From Clostridium sp. CCUG 7971 (GTDB lineage: Bacteria > Bacillota > Clostridia > Peptostreptococcales > Peptostreptococcaceae): a DNA stretch of 53,952 nucleotides. Shown piece by piece: positions 18,310 through 27,477 of this stretch (its first letter is position 1; every line of letters begins with the position of its first letter). A program made the position numbers and the translations under genes. Below the pieces are notes generated by a model. That model had not been told where the DNA came from and searched no databases. It saw nothing but the letters and a program-made list of their open reading frames with translations. Location of the stretch: positions 1 through 53,952 of the forward strand of contig NZ_JAFFPK010000066.1 of assembly GCF_017590215.1 (NCBI RefSeq), read 5' to 3'.

Positions 18310-19656
18310 TTATTCTAAATTTCCGCTTTCATTAACTTCATTTTTAATTAAACTAGGTTTTAAATACATTGTTCCTAATCCTAAAAGGATTCCAATTATT
18401 GCAGGTACTACCCAACCTAAACCTTGAGAATATAAAGGTAATTTACTGAATAAATCTGAAATGTAACTTACTTTTATTCCTACCTGACCTAAAGTATCAA
18501 CAACGCTTACTATACCAGTAAATAGTATTGTAAACTTGTAAACTAAAGTATTTTCTTTTATAAACTTATCAAACATTGATAGTACTATAAGCATTATTGA
18601 GATTGGGTATATTGCATTTAATAGAGGTACTGATACAGCTAGTATTTTTGTTAATCCTAGATTAGCAAGAGTCATACTAGAAATAGATAATATTCTAACC
18701 CAAGACTTATAAGATACTTTATCAGTAAGTGTAGCAAAGTATTGACTACAAGAACTTATAAGGCCAACACTAGTTGTTAAGCAAGCTAATGTAAATGTAG
18801 CGGCTAATAATAATGCTCCTGGTTTACCAAAAATATATGTTGTAACATTTGTTAAAGTTTGTGCTCCATTTTCAGTAGCTCCAAATTTAAAACCACTAGT
18901 AGCTCCTAGGTGAGCAAGTAATGAATATATTATTACTAGTAAAGTACCTGCTATAAGTCCTGCTTTTATAGTTGCTGAAACGACAGCTTTTTCATCCTTT
19001 ACTCCATTAGATTTTATTGCTAATGCTATAACTATACCAAAATTTAAAGCCGCTATAGTATCCATAGTTAAATACCCATCTAAAAATCCTTTGACTAATG
19101 GATTAGTTACATAATCTTTGCTAGCTTCTCCGTAGCTACCTAGTGGTCTAAATAAAGACCCTAGAAAAATAACAAGTATTAATAGTAATAAAGTTGGAGT
19201 TAATACTTTACCCATACGATTTACCAATTTTGTTGGAGATAGTGAAAGCCAATATGCTACTAAAAAGAATACAAGTGTAAATAAGAATAATGCTAAAGAT
19301 TTTGGTACACTTTCTGGTAAATATGGTGATACCACCATTTCAAAAGGTAGACTTCCAGCCCTTGGTATACCTAAACCAGGTCCTATTGATAAATATATTA
19401 AAATAGTAAATATTATTGCAAAACTATTATTAACTTTCTTAGCTAAGTTAGTTAATCCACCTGACTTAGCAACAGCAATTACACCTAATATCGGAAATCC
19501 AACTGCTGTTATAAAAAATGATGCCATTGCTATCCATGTATTATCTCCTGCTGATTGCCCAAGAAATGGTGGAAATATTAAGTTTCCTGCTCCAAAGAAT
19601 AAAGAAAAAAGCATTAAGCCTGTAAGTAATAAATCTTTTTTTGATAAATCGTTCAT
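18310..19656 (-). CDS. brnQ: branched-chain amino acid:cation symporter (LIVCS family)
   Basis: A 448-aa membrane protein with about 12 helices that imports Leu, Ile and Val with Na+ or H+. The N-terminus has the family signature LFSLFFGAGNLIFPPFLGQSAG (first 15 of it at residues 17-31), then GAVARSG-like and LGATSGFKF segments. Start ATG lies behind AGGAGGATATAAAA. A T-box leader 86 nt upstream and its promoter (20050-20078) make it responsive to an uncharged tRNA, as expected for an amino-acid importer. A 10-codon ORF sits between the T-box terminator and this gene. Confidence 0.95.
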   Translation of the reverse strand: MNDLSKKDLLLTGLMLFSLFFGAGNLIFPPFLGQSAGDNTWIAMASFFITAVGFPILGVIAVAKSGGLTNLAKKVNNSFAIIFTILIYLSIGPGLGIPRAGSLPFEMVVSPYLPESVPKSLALFLFTLVFFLVAYWLSLSPTKLVNRMGKVLTPTLLLLILVIFLGSLFRPLGSYGEASKDYVTNPLVKGFLDGYLTMDTIAALNFGIVIALAIKSNGVKDEKAVVSATIKAGLIAGTLLVIIYSLLAHLGATSGFKFGATENGAQTLTNVTTYIFGKPGALLLAATFTLACLTTSVGLISSCSQYFATLTDKVSYKSWVRILSISSMTLANLGLTKILAVSVPLLNAIYPISIMLIVLSMFDKFIKENTLVYKFTILFTGIVSVVDTLGQVGIKVSYISDLFSKLPLYSQGLGWVVPAIIGILLGLGTMYLKPSLIKNEVNESGNLE

Positions 19657-19686
19657 TTTTATATCCTCCTGTTTTAATTATATTTT

Positions 19687-19719
19687 TCAGTACTTCATTA
19701 TTTCACCTTCAATGTCCAT
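19687..19719 (-). CDS. 10-codon ORF between the T-box and brnQ
   Basis: MDIEGEIMKY, with an exceptionally good ribosome-binding site (GAAAGGGGGAA) upstream and a stop 31 nt before the brnQ start. It could be a leader peptide or a by-product of chance. No homologue is recognised. Confidence 0.3.
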   Translation of the reverse strand: MDIEGEIMKY

Positions 19720-19741
19720 TAAAATTCCCCCTTTCAAAAAC

Positions 19742-19775
19742 AAAAAAACCGCCCCTTGTAAAATACAAGGGACGG
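19742..19775 (-). terminator. T-box terminator
   Basis: Minus-strand stem CCGTCCCTTG/CAAGGGGCGG followed by a run of seven T's. Its 5' arm competes with the T-box antiterminator. Confidence 0.9.
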
Positions 19776-20043
19776 ATTATCCGCGTTACCACCCTAGTTC
19801 CAAAAATTAAGGTTATAAAAAATAAACCTATTTTTGGCTCTCAGTTACGTATCTATCAATACGCTTACCTTTTAACGGTGGAAGATACCGGCAATACTTA
19901 CTGAAAATACGTTCAGCATTGCTTCTCAGAGATGATTTTTCAGTATAATTTGAACATTGGTTTTCAGCAAACACCAACTCTCTGTGGAACAAAAGAATAC
20001 TTACTTTTTCTCTTCATAGAATTTGTTTTTTAAAAAATTTATT
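19742..20043 (-). promoter_or_regulatory. T-box riboswitch leader of brnQ
   Basis: On the minus strand a leader of about 300 nt carries the T-box AGGGTGGTAACGCGG (19781-19795), whose GGTGG bulge base-pairs with uncharged tRNA ends. It is followed by a terminator (19749-19775). Upstream are Stem I features, an AG-bulge-like CAGAGAG region and the matching CTCTGAG. Uncharged branched-chain tRNA should favour the antiterminator and switch on brnQ. I could not place the specifier codon reliably (an ATC lies near 19930), so Ile versus Leu/Val is not decided. Confidence 0.92.
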
Positions 20044-20049
20044 AATCTA

Positions 20050-20078
20050 ATAATATAGACTATTTTTACTTATGTCAA
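20050..20078 (-). promoter_or_regulatory. predicted promoter of the T-box/brnQ transcript
   Basis: On the minus strand TTGACA (20078-20073), a 17-nt spacer and TATTAT (20055-20050). The predicted start near 20043 fits the beginning of the T-box leader. Confidence 0.65.
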
Positions 20079-20231
20079 TATAAAAAATTAAATTTTTTGT
20101 ATTTTTATATTTTTTCAAATAATCAATTAATTTCTAAAGTACATAAAAAATATATTAATTATGTAAATAAAAATACAATTTTCTGCTATTATATTAAAAA
20201 AATAATATAAAAATATATAATACCTTAAATA

Positions 20232-20260
20232 TTTACAAAAATTACCATTCGTGTTAATAT
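20232..20260 (+). promoter_or_regulatory. predicted promoter of the riboswitch/chemoreceptor transcript
   Basis: TTTACA (20232-20237), a 17-nt spacer and TAATAT (20255-20260). The start near 20267 lies about 28 nt before the riboswitch. Confidence 0.5.
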
Positions 20261-20294
20261 AAAATGTAAAATTAAATATAAAATAAAATTAAAT

Positions 20295-20360
20295 TAGCAA
20301 ACCCGAAGTGATTCGGCGACGCAAAGCTATAGGGACTTTTTTTAAGTCAGCCAGTTGCAT
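20295..20360 (+). promoter_or_regulatory. c-di-GMP-I (GEMM) riboswitch
   Basis: Sequence landmarks of the GEMM-I aptamer are all present in order: GCAAACC, a GAA-type loop hairpin (CCGAAGTGATTCGG), GACGCAAAGCTATAGGG, and the closing GTCAGCCAGTTGC. It should bind cyclic di-GMP. A terminator begins 30 nt after it. The aptamer segment CCAGTT (20351-20356) is complementary to AACTGG (20400-20405) in the terminator, so ligand-bound aptamer should allow termination (off-switch) and free RNA should antiterminate. The controlled gene is the chemoreceptor at 20582. Confidence 0.92.
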
Positions 20361-20390
20361 AAATTTTGTATCTTATTTGTATTTTAGAAG

Positions 20391-20430
20391 AAGAGTATTA
20401 ACTGGTTTATGTTGATGCTCTTTTATTTTT
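20391..20430 (+). terminator. riboswitch-controlled terminator
   Basis: An 11-bp stem AAGAGTATTAA/TTGATGCTCTT (two G-U pairs) followed by TTATTTTTG. It lies between the c-di-GMP aptamer and the chemoreceptor gene and shares AACTGG with the predicted antiterminator. Confidence 0.8.
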
Positions 20431-20581
20431 GTATTATGTAAGTGGGTTTTAATAACTATAATATTTTAATGTGTGAGGAGTGATTAAATAATAAAATAAC
20501 TAAGACTTAAATAGTTAATTATGTTAGTAGTGCTGATAAATTAACATATAAAGCAAAATAATAAAGGGGAAAAAATGAAAA

Positions 20582-22646
20582 ATGAATTTTAAATTAAGAG
20601 AAAAAAGTAAAGAAAAAAACAAAAGTATAAAAACTCAACTTGCTTTAACAATTGTGTGTTTTGCAGTTATTTGCTGTATATGTTTAGGAGCTATTACAAG
20701 TTTTTTAAATTATAAGACTTCTAACAGCATTTTATCTAAAACAGCAGTAGAGACTACTAAGCAAGCTGCCGAAACTGTTTCTCAAAAAATTACAAATCTT
20801 AAAAATGCAGCAATTCAAACAGGTATTATAAAAGAACTCTCAGATCCTAAGGTAAACTTAGAAGAAAAACAAAGTATTATAACTAGACAGGAAAAGCTAT
20901 ATGGATTATCATTAGGTCAAATTTTAGATGCAATGGTAAGGATCTTTTTAGTGGAAAAGATTATTCTGGAAGAGATTATTTTAAAATATCTATGGAAGGA
21001 AAAGCTTATATGAGTAGTCCTGTTGTAAGTCAAGTGACAGGAAATCTTACACTTGTAGTTTCAGCACCTATTTGGGAAAATGGAGTACAAGGTAGTAAAA
21101 TAGTAGGGGTTGTAACTTTTGACCCAGACAAAGACTTCTTAAATGAAATTGTTAATAACATAAAAATAAGTAAAAATAGTTATGCTTATCTTCTTAACCA
21201 TGAAGGAACAACAATTGCTCATAGAGATACTAGTCTTATCGGTGAAGAAAATACTATAAAAGAATCAGCAACAAATAAGGATTTATTACCTTTGCAGAAG
21301 CTGATAAAAAGCTTATTTCAGGAGAAACAGGATATACTGATGTAGATTTAAGAGGAGATGATTGGATTTTAGGATATGCTCCAGTAAAAGATAGTGATAA
21401 TTGGGGTGTAGGTGTAATGATAAATAAAAATGATTTCCTTGGCCAAATGTATACTTCAATAATGATTACAGTTATATTATCTATAATATTTACAATTATA
21501 GCATTTATTGTAGCAATAAAGTTCTCTAATAAAATAGGAAATCCATTAAAGGAATGTAGTGAAAGATTGAAAAAATTGGCTGAAGGTGATTTAAATTCAG
21601 AGATACCAGTTATAGATGAGGATAATGAAATAGGTCTAGTAGCAGATGCTACAGGTAAAATAGTTACTGATTTTAGAGAAATGATAAATACACTAACAAA
21701 TATATTATCTGAAATTAGTAATGGTAACTTAGATGTTGATATAGATGAGGATAGATTAGGTGATTTATTTGTAAATGATTTTGAGCCTATGTTAATAGCT
21801 TTAGATAAAATTGTAGATAGTTTAAATAGTACTTTAACACAAATAAATGTTTCTGGTGAACAAGTAGCAATTGGTGCAAATCAAGTAGCAGAAGGTGCAC
21901 AAGTACTTTCTCAAGGTGCTACAGAACAGTCAAGTTCAATTCAAGAACTTTCAGCAACTATAAATGAAGTATCGGAACAAATAAAGCAAACTGCACAAAA
22001 TGCAGAAAGAGCAAAAGAAATATCTGTGAAATCAAGCATTGCTACTGATAAAGGTAAAAAGCAAATGCAAGAGATGATTGCAGCAATGGATGAAATTAGC
22101 AATACATCGAATGAAATTGGACATATAATAAAAAATATTGATTCAATAGCATTCCAAACAAATATATTAGCTCTTAATGCAGCAGTAGAAGCAGCACGTG
22201 CTGGAGAAGCTGGTAAAGGATTCGCTGTTGTTGCCGATGAAGTTAGAAATCTTGCAGCAAAATCTGCACAAAGCGCAAAAGATACAGCAGAGCTAATTGA
22301 AAGATCAATTATAGCAATAAAAAATGGAACTGTAATAGTTTCAGAAACTGCAAAATCTCTTGAAGAAGTTGTTAATGGAGCCAAAGAGTCAGCAGAAGTT
22401 ATACAAGAAATTGCAGATGCAAGTAATGAACAAGCAGAACATATAAACCAAGTAAATATTGGTGTAGAACAAATATCTGTTGTTGTGCAGACAAATTCAG
22501 CAACTTCTGAAGAAAGTGCTGCTGCAAGTGAAGAATTATCAAGTCAGGCTCAAATGTTAGAAGAACTTCTTCATAAATTTAATCTAAAAGAAGAAAAGAA
22601 TAAATACTTTGATAGCAAAATGTTATTTGATAGTGAAGAATTCTAA
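20582..22646 (+). pseudogene. methyl-accepting chemotaxis protein, broken by two single-base frameshifts
   Basis: The intact protein would have an N-terminal membrane helix (about 20-45), an extracytoplasmic dCache sensor (DANGKDLFSGKDY, then NWGVGVMINK at its end), a second membrane helix, HAMP, and a cytoplasmic signalling domain. That domain contains the highly conserved hairpin tip EAARAGEAGKGFAVVADEVR. The frame breaks at 20932-20933 and at 21288, and in each case one added A restores the homologous reading. The last piece (21417-22646) alone encodes a membrane helix, HAMP and a complete signalling domain. The best ribosome-binding site (AAAGGGG) suits an ATG at 20575, which is out of frame with the ORF start at 20582, so a further A-run loss at the start is possible. 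Expression is under the c-di-GMP riboswitch. Confidence 0.85.
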
Positions 22647-22687
22647 ATTAATTTTGAAGTAGTGTAACTATTCATAATTAAAATTAA

Positions 22688-22726
22688 TAAAGACCGTGTT
22701 GACTAAGTAGTCAATACGGTCTTTAT
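22688..22726. terminator. bidirectional intrinsic terminator
   Basis: The stem AAAGACCGTGTTGACT paired with AGTCAATACGGTCTTT (one mismatch) lies between the convergent chemoreceptor and dsdA genes. Confidence 0.88.
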
Positions 22727-22776
22727 ATTTGTAACATTAAATACTATTAAACTCCATAAAAATGAGTTTATTATTT

Positions 22777-24138
22777 TTATTTAAGTAATGAAACACCTTT
22801 ATTATAATATTCATCCATCATATCTTTTGGGACCATACTTCCACCAGTTGCCCATGCAATATGAGTTGTGTTGTTTAATTTATCTTCAAGGTTGTTATCT
22901 CTTAAATATTTTTTACCTTCTTCAGATGTAAGTATATTTACAATACCTGGAACACCAGCAAGTGCTGAAGGTTCTAAGAATATTTTTTCACTATCAGCCA
23001 TTTTAGTTAATAGTCTGTACATATTTTCATCTGTAATTGAGTAGCATCCACTCATTAATTTTTCTAAAATTTTACCAACAAATCCAGAAGCTCGACCTAC
23101 TGCTAATCCATCTGCTGCAGTTATATTATCTATTCCAAATTCTTGAACAGAGACATTATCGTGTTCTCCAGTCATACAACCTATCATCATACATGGAGAA
23201 TGTGTTGGCTCTGCAAAGAAGAAATGTACATTATCTTTGTATAAAAGCTTAAGCCCAAAAGCAACTCCACCAGGACCTCCACCAACTCCGCATGGTAAAT
23301 ATACGAATAATGGATTATTGCTATCTACTTTTACACCCATATCTTTTAGCTGTTTATCTAATCTTTTAGCTGCTACTGAATATCCTAAGAATAAATTTTT
23401 TGAATTTTCATCATCTACAAAGTAGCTACTAGCATCTGCTTCAGCTTGCTTTCTACCTTCTTCAACAGCTTTACTGTAATCAGATTCGTATTCTATAACC
23501 TCTACACCTCTGCTTCTTAAAAGATCCTTTTTCCATTGTCTTGCATCTGCTGACATATGAACAGTGACTTTGAAACCAAGTTTAGCACTCATTATACCTA
23601 TACTTAACCCTAAATTTCCAGTTGATCCTACTACTACAGAGTAATTAGAGAAAAATTCTCTAACTTCATCGCTATCTAGCTTTTTATAGTTATCCTCTAA
23701 TGTAATTATGTTGTTTTCTAAAGCTAAATCTTCTGCACGTTTTAAAACTTCATATATACCACCTCTAGCTTTTATAGATCCAGAAACTTTAAGGTGACTA
23801 TCACATTTTAATAAAAGATTTCCTGCAAGTTCCTCTCCGCATATTTCTTCTAATTTAGCTTTCATATTATCTATTTTAACTATTGGAGATTCTATTATTC
23901 CATTTTCTGGTTTAGTTTCTGGGAATACTTTTGCTATATATGGAGCAAATCTATCTAATCTTTTCTCTGCATCTAATACATCATCATCAGATAGAGAAAC
24001 ATTTTTCATTCCTTCTTCAAAGTTGCTATGTTGTGGATTTATCCATAATGTTTCCTTTAAATTTATTATTTCTTGTAATAATGGATACTCTTCTATCCAA
24101 GTTGAGATTTCTTTGTTTAATACTTTTGAATTAGCCAT
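22777..24138 (-). CDS. dsdA: D-serine dehydratase (D-serine ammonia-lyase)
   Basis: A 453-aa PLP enzyme that converts D-serine to pyruvate and ammonia. It shows the PLP lysine in SGSIKARGG (Lys123), [13 protein letters not shown], the glycine-rich phosphate loop [13 protein letters not shown], and [13 protein letters not shown], all typical of DsdA. Length matches the family (about 440 aa). It is divergent from an XRE-cupin regulator and ends at a shared terminator. It probably supplies pyruvate from, or detoxifies, host or peptidoglycan D-serine. Confidence 0.95.
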   Translation of the reverse strand: MANSKVLNKEISTWIEEYPLLQEIINLKETLWINPQHSNFEEGMKNVSLSDDDVLDAEKRLDRFAPYIAKVFPETKPENGIIESPIVKIDNMKAKLEEICGEELAGNLLLKCDSHLKVSGSIKARGGIYEVLKRAEDLALENNIITLEDNYKKLDSDEVREFFSNYSVVVGSTGNLGLSIGIMSAKLGFKVTVHMSADARQWKKDLLRSRGVEVIEYESDYSKAVEEGRKQAEADASSYFVDDENSKNLFLGYSVAAKRLDKQLKDMGVKVDSNNPLFVYLPCGVGGGPGGVAFGLKLLYKDNVHFFFAEPTHSPCMMIGCMTGEHDNVSVQEFGIDNITAADGLAVGRASGFVGKILEKLMSGCYSITDENMYRLLTKMADSEKIFLEPSALAGVPGIVNILTSEEGKKYLRDNNLEDKLNNTTHIAWATGGSMVPKDMMDEYYNKGVSLLK

Positions 24139-24381
24139 AATTAACCATCCTTATCTTAATATTATATAGATTTAAATACTGTTAGTTAAATAATATTTAA
24201 TTTTAACTTAATAAATTAAGTGTGCTTTAATAAATACTAGCATGTTTTTTTATGATAGTCAATGATATTTAATTATTTTGGATTTAAGTAAATAGAATTT
24301 AATCAAATTGCACAAAATAGCCTATACTGATATAATTATCTAATAATAATTTAAAATACGTAAAAATGAGGTAGTTTGTAA

Positions 24382-24936
24382 ATGAATGAAGTAGATATAT
24401 CAAAAAATATTTCAGAATACAGAAAAGGAAAAGAATTAACTATTAAAGAATTAGCTAATTTAATCGGTGTTACACCATCACTACTTAGCCAAATAGAAAA
24501 GGGAAGTGCTAATCCATCTATTAATACACTAAAACAAATTTCTAATGCTTTGGATATACCAATGTTTAATTTTTTCATAAATGATGTTGCAACTGAAAGT
24601 TTAGTAGTTAGAAAAGATAGTCGTAAGAAAATAATGTTTGCTGAAGATGACAGTTTTTCATATGAATTGTTAACACCCAACTCAAAAGGAGATATTGAGT
24701 TTATGCTTATGAAAATACCTCCTAAAAAATCTTCTTCAAAAGAGCTTTTTAGCCATAAAGGTGAAGAAGTTGCTTATGTAATGAAAGGATCAGTCAATCT
24801 TTATTTAATGAATGAGGTAGTTGAACTAAATTGTGGAGATAGTATAAAAATACCTCCACACTCAAATCATAAATGGGAAAATATATCTGATTTTGATTGT
24901 GAAGTTATATTTGCAGTAACTCCGCCATCTTTCTAG
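24382..24936 (+). CDS. XRE-family regulator with C-terminal cupin
   Basis: A 184-aa regulator. An N-terminal HTH (residues 8-62; IKELANLIGVTPSLLSQIEK) is joined to a cupin sensor (about 108-180; HKGEEVAYVMKG, LNCGDSIKIPPHSNHKWEN). Such proteins usually control the divergent catabolic gene, here dsdA, with a small ligand (perhaps D-serine) in the cupin. The roughly 240-bp divergent region should hold the operators. Start ATG follows GAGGTAG. Confidence 0.88.
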   Translation: MNEVDISKNISEYRKGKELTIKELANLIGVTPSLLSQIEKGSANPSINTLKQISNALDIPMFNFFINDVATESLVVRKDSRKKIMFAEDDSFSYELLTPNSKGDIEFMLMKIPPKKSSSKELFSHKGEEVAYVMKGSVNLYLMNEVVELNCGDSIKIPPHSNHKWENISDFDCEVIFAVTPPSF

Positions 24937-24988
24937 ATTCATTGGTGGTGCTTCAACTCTTGAAAATATAAAGTTATTTGAAATACAC

Positions 24989-25019
24989 AAAACCGTATAG
25001 ATAATTCTATACGGTTTTT
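24989..25019. terminator. bidirectional intrinsic terminator
   Basis: The stem AAAACCGTATAG/CTATACGGTTTT lies between the convergent cupin-regulator and MerR genes. Confidence 0.9.
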
Positions 25020-25022
25020 GAA

Positions 25023-25397
25023 TTATTTACATATAATAGACTTTTGTTCTTTAATATAATGATTTATTTTGTTATCAACAATTTTAAGATAAGAATTAAA
25101 GTTTTTTATCTCGTTTTCTATATAATTCTTATGATTTAAAAGTATATCTTCACGTTTACAAATAGTATCGGGACCTTTTATACATAAATCCACATACTCT
25201 TTAATCTCAGATAGAGGCATATGAGTATTTCTTAAACAGCATATAAGATCAAGCCATTCGAAATCTTTATCACTAAAAACTCTATTACCTTGTTCATTAC
25301 GTTTGATAAAAGGAAGTAAACCTTCTTTTTCATAATAGCGAAGAGTATGAGTGGATAAACCATATTTTTTAGCTACTTCTTTGATAGTATAGGTCAT
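25023..25397 (-). CDS. MerR-family regulator, NmlR/AdhR-like
   Basis: A 124-aa regulator with the MerR winged HTH (YTIKEVAKKYGLSTHTLRYY), the RxNxQGxRxF wing and a dimerisation coiled coil (about 80-118). ATG at 25397 is chosen because GGAGGTAAAATT precedes it; a longer frame to 25529 would run over the operator. Cys53 and Cys54 (LDLICCLRNT) sit where the NmlR/AdhR subgroup has its aldehyde-reactive Cys (position from memory of the family). Its own promoter and that of the DXS-like gene both carry a palindromic MerR operator, so autoregulation and control of the neighbour are expected. Confidence 0.88.
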   Translation of the reverse strand: MTYTIKEVAKKYGLSTHTLRYYEKEGLLPFIKRNEQGNRVFSDKDFEWLDLICCLRNTHMPLSEIKEYVDLCIKGPDTICKREDILLNHKNYIENEIKNFNSYLKIVDNKINHYIKEQKSIICK

Positions 25398-25436
25398 AAT
25401 TTTACCTCCTAAAATAAATGATATTATATTATAACC

Positions 25437-25454
25437 CTTAGAGTGTACTCTAAG
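25437..25454 (-). promoter_or_regulatory. MerR-type operator/promoter, autoregulatory
   Basis: The palindrome CTTAGAGTGTACTCTAAG. On the minus strand it lies between TTTACT and TATAAT with a 19-nt spacer, the over-long spacing that MerR activators correct. It drives the MerR gene itself. Confidence 0.78.
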
Positions 25455-25492
25455 TAAAGGAAAAATTAGAAAAACTATTTTAAAATTTTCTA

Positions 25493-25523
25493 TTGACTTA
25501 GAGTTTACTCTAAGATTTATACT
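25493..25523 (+). promoter_or_regulatory. MerR-type operator/promoter of the DXS-like gene
   Basis: TTGACT (25493-25498), a 19-nt spacer and TATACT (25518-25523), with the palindrome CTTAGAGTTTACTCTAAG at 25497-25514 filling the spacer. It is nearly identical to the operator 60 bp upstream that faces the other way, and resembles the NmlR/AdhR consensus. Confidence 0.85.
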
Positions 25524-25575
25524 AATCAATATATTAACAAAAATAATTTATAGTATAAATATTGGAGGTATTAAT

Positions 25576-27336
25576 ATGTCATTAAATATTTTAAATAAAA
25601 TTAACAGCCCCAAAGATTTAAAAGTACTTAATAGTGATGAATTAAAAGCATTATCTAGTGAAATAAGAGAAAGTATAATAACAAAAGTAAGTAAAGTAGG
25701 TGGACACTTTGGGCCAAACTTAGGTATGGTTGAAGCTACTATAGCGCTACACTATATATTTAACTCACCAATAGATAAGATAGTTTATGATGTTTCTCAT
25801 CAATCATATCCACATAAAATTTTAACAGGAAGAAAAAATGCATTTATAAATCCTAAAGAGTATAAAAGTGTTACAGGATATACTTCACCTAATGAATGTG
25901 AGCATGATTTCTTTACAATAGGACATACATCAACATCAATTAGTTTAGCATGTGGCTTAGCAAAAGCGCGTGATGTAAAGGGTGGTAGTGAAAATATTAT
26001 AGCTGTTATAGGAGATGGTTCTTTAAGTGGTGGGCAAGCTTATGAAGGGTTAAATAATGCAGCTGCATCAGGAAAAAATATAATAATACTAGTAAATGAT
26101 AATGATATGTCTATAGCTGAAAATTACGGAGGTCTTTATAAAAATTTAGCCTTACTTCGTGAAACTGATGGAAAAGCAGAAAATAATTTCTTTAAATCTT
26201 TAGGATTTAATTATCATTATGTTAAAGATGGAAATGATATTGAGTCATTAATTGATATCTTTAAAAAGGTTAAAGATACTAATCACCCAGTAGTAGTTCA
26301 TATAAAAACACTTAAAGGTAAAGGATATAAAGATTCAGAAGAAAATAAAGAAGCATTCCATTGGGTAATGCCGTTTGACTTAGAAACTAAAGAACCGTTA
26401 TTTAAAAGTACTGGAAAAGATTATGCAACTATTGCAGGTGAATTTTTATCACAAAAAGCAAGAAAAGATAGTAGTATTGTAGCAATAACAGCTGCAACTC
26501 CTGGACCAGTTGGGCTAGGTTCATTTAGACATGAATTTAAAAATCAATTTATAGATGTTGGAATAGCTGAAGAACATGCAATAGCATTTGCATCAGGTAT
26601 AGCTTCACAAGGTGGTAAACCTGTGGCATCTTTTGTTAGTTCATTTATTCAAAGAACCTATGATCAATTATCTCAAGACCTTGCTATAAACAATAACCCT
26701 GCACTTATTATGGTTTACTGGGGAGGGATAACAGATAGTGATGTGACACATCTTGGACTATTTGATATACCTTTAATATCTAATATTCCGAATATAGTAT
26801 ACCTTGCACCAACTAATAAAGAAGAATACCTTGCTATGATGGAGTGGGGGATAGAACAAGATAAACATCCAGTTGCAATACGTGTTCCAAACATGGATGT
26901 AATATCAACTGGTGTTGAAGTTAAACCTGATTTTTATAATTTAAATACTTATGAAAAAGTGAAAGGTGGAAGTGAAGTAGCAATAATTGGACTTGGAAGT
27001 TTCTATCATCTTGGAGAAAAAGTACAGGAAAAATTAAAAGAGAATACAGGAATAAATGCTACATTAATAAATCCGAGGTTCATAAGTGGAATAGATAAAG
27101 ATTTATTAAACGAGTTATTAGATAGTCATAAGTTAGTAATAACATTAGAAGATGGGATACTTGATGGTGGTTTCGGTGAAAAGATTTCAAGATTCTATTC
27201 AGATAAAGATATAAAAGTATTAAATTTTGGCGCTTCAAAAGAATTTACTGATAGTGTATCATTAGAAGAATTATATGAACGTTATCATTTAACGGAGGAA
27301 TTAATAATATCAGATATAAAAAATGCTCTTAAATAA
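25576..27336 (+). CDS. DXS-like transketolase-family enzyme
   Basis: A 586-aa thiamine-diphosphate enzyme closest to 1-deoxy-D-xylulose-5-phosphate synthase but shorter than the usual 620 or so. Seen: VGGHFGPNLG, DVSHQSYPHKILTG, FTIGHTSTSIS, the ThDP/Mg motif GDGSLSGGQAYEGLNNAA, AFHWVMPF, and the catalytic Glu in EEHAIAFASG. Where true DXS has DRAG...GPTH for substrate phosphate this protein reads YWGG...DVTH (about 379-390), so the acceptor may differ from glyceraldehyde 3-phosphate. It has an aldehyde-type MerR operator and no isoprenoid genes nearby, so an aldehyde-stress or salvage role is more likely than isoprenoid synthesis. Start follows GGAGGT. Confidence 0.82.
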   Translation: MSLNILNKINSPKDLKVLNSDELKALSSEIRESIITKVSKVGGHFGPNLGMVEATIALHYIFNSPIDKIVYDVSHQSYPHKILTGRKNAFINPKEYKSVTGYTSPNECEHDFFTIGHTSTSISLACGLAKARDVKGGSENIIAVIGDGSLSGGQAYEGLNNAAASGKNIIILVNDNDMSIAENYGGLYKNLALLRETDGKAENNFFKSLGFNYHYVKDGNDIESLIDIFKKVKDTNHPVVVHIKTLKGKGYKDSEENKEAFHWVMPFDLETKEPLFKSTGKDYATIAGEFLSQKARKDSSIVAITAATPGPVGLGSFRHEFKNQFIDVGIAEEHAIAFASGIASQGGKPVASFVSSFIQRTYDQLSQDLAINNNPALIMVYWGGITDSDVTHLGLFDIPLISNIPNIVYLAPTNKEEYLAMMEWGIEQDKHPVAIRVPNMDVISTGVEVKPDFYNLNTYEKVKGGSEVAIIGLGSFYHLGEKVQEKLKENTGINATLINPRFISGIDKDLLNELLDSHKLVITLEDGILDGGFGEKISRFYSDKDIKVLNFGASKEFTDSVSLEELYERYHLTEELIISDIKNALK

Positions 27337-27425
27337 ATTTATACTTTTTTATTTGTATATACTAAATTGAGAAAATGTAATATATTTAGGTTACAAAAAA
27401 GTGCCTAATTGAGAGAATTAAATAA

Positions 27426-27477
27426 CCTTGCTATATTAAATATATAAAGATTTGTTATAAGCAAGGGAGATATAAAT
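27426..27477 (+). promoter_or_regulatory. possible ribosome-site-sequestering hairpin
   Basis: CCTTGCTATA can pair with TATAAGCAAGG, burying the GGGAG ribosome site of the next gene. Base pairing only; no known element is recognised. Confidence 0.3.

Noticed and set aside
22777-24138. Long frames on the strand opposite dsdA, polC and the chemoreceptor
   Set aside because: They are antisense shadows of strongly recognised genes and lack ribosome sites and family motifs.
25398-25529. N-terminal extension of the MerR protein from 25529
   Set aside because: It would translate across both operators, and the ATG at 25397 has a strong GGAGGT site and begins at the exact family start.
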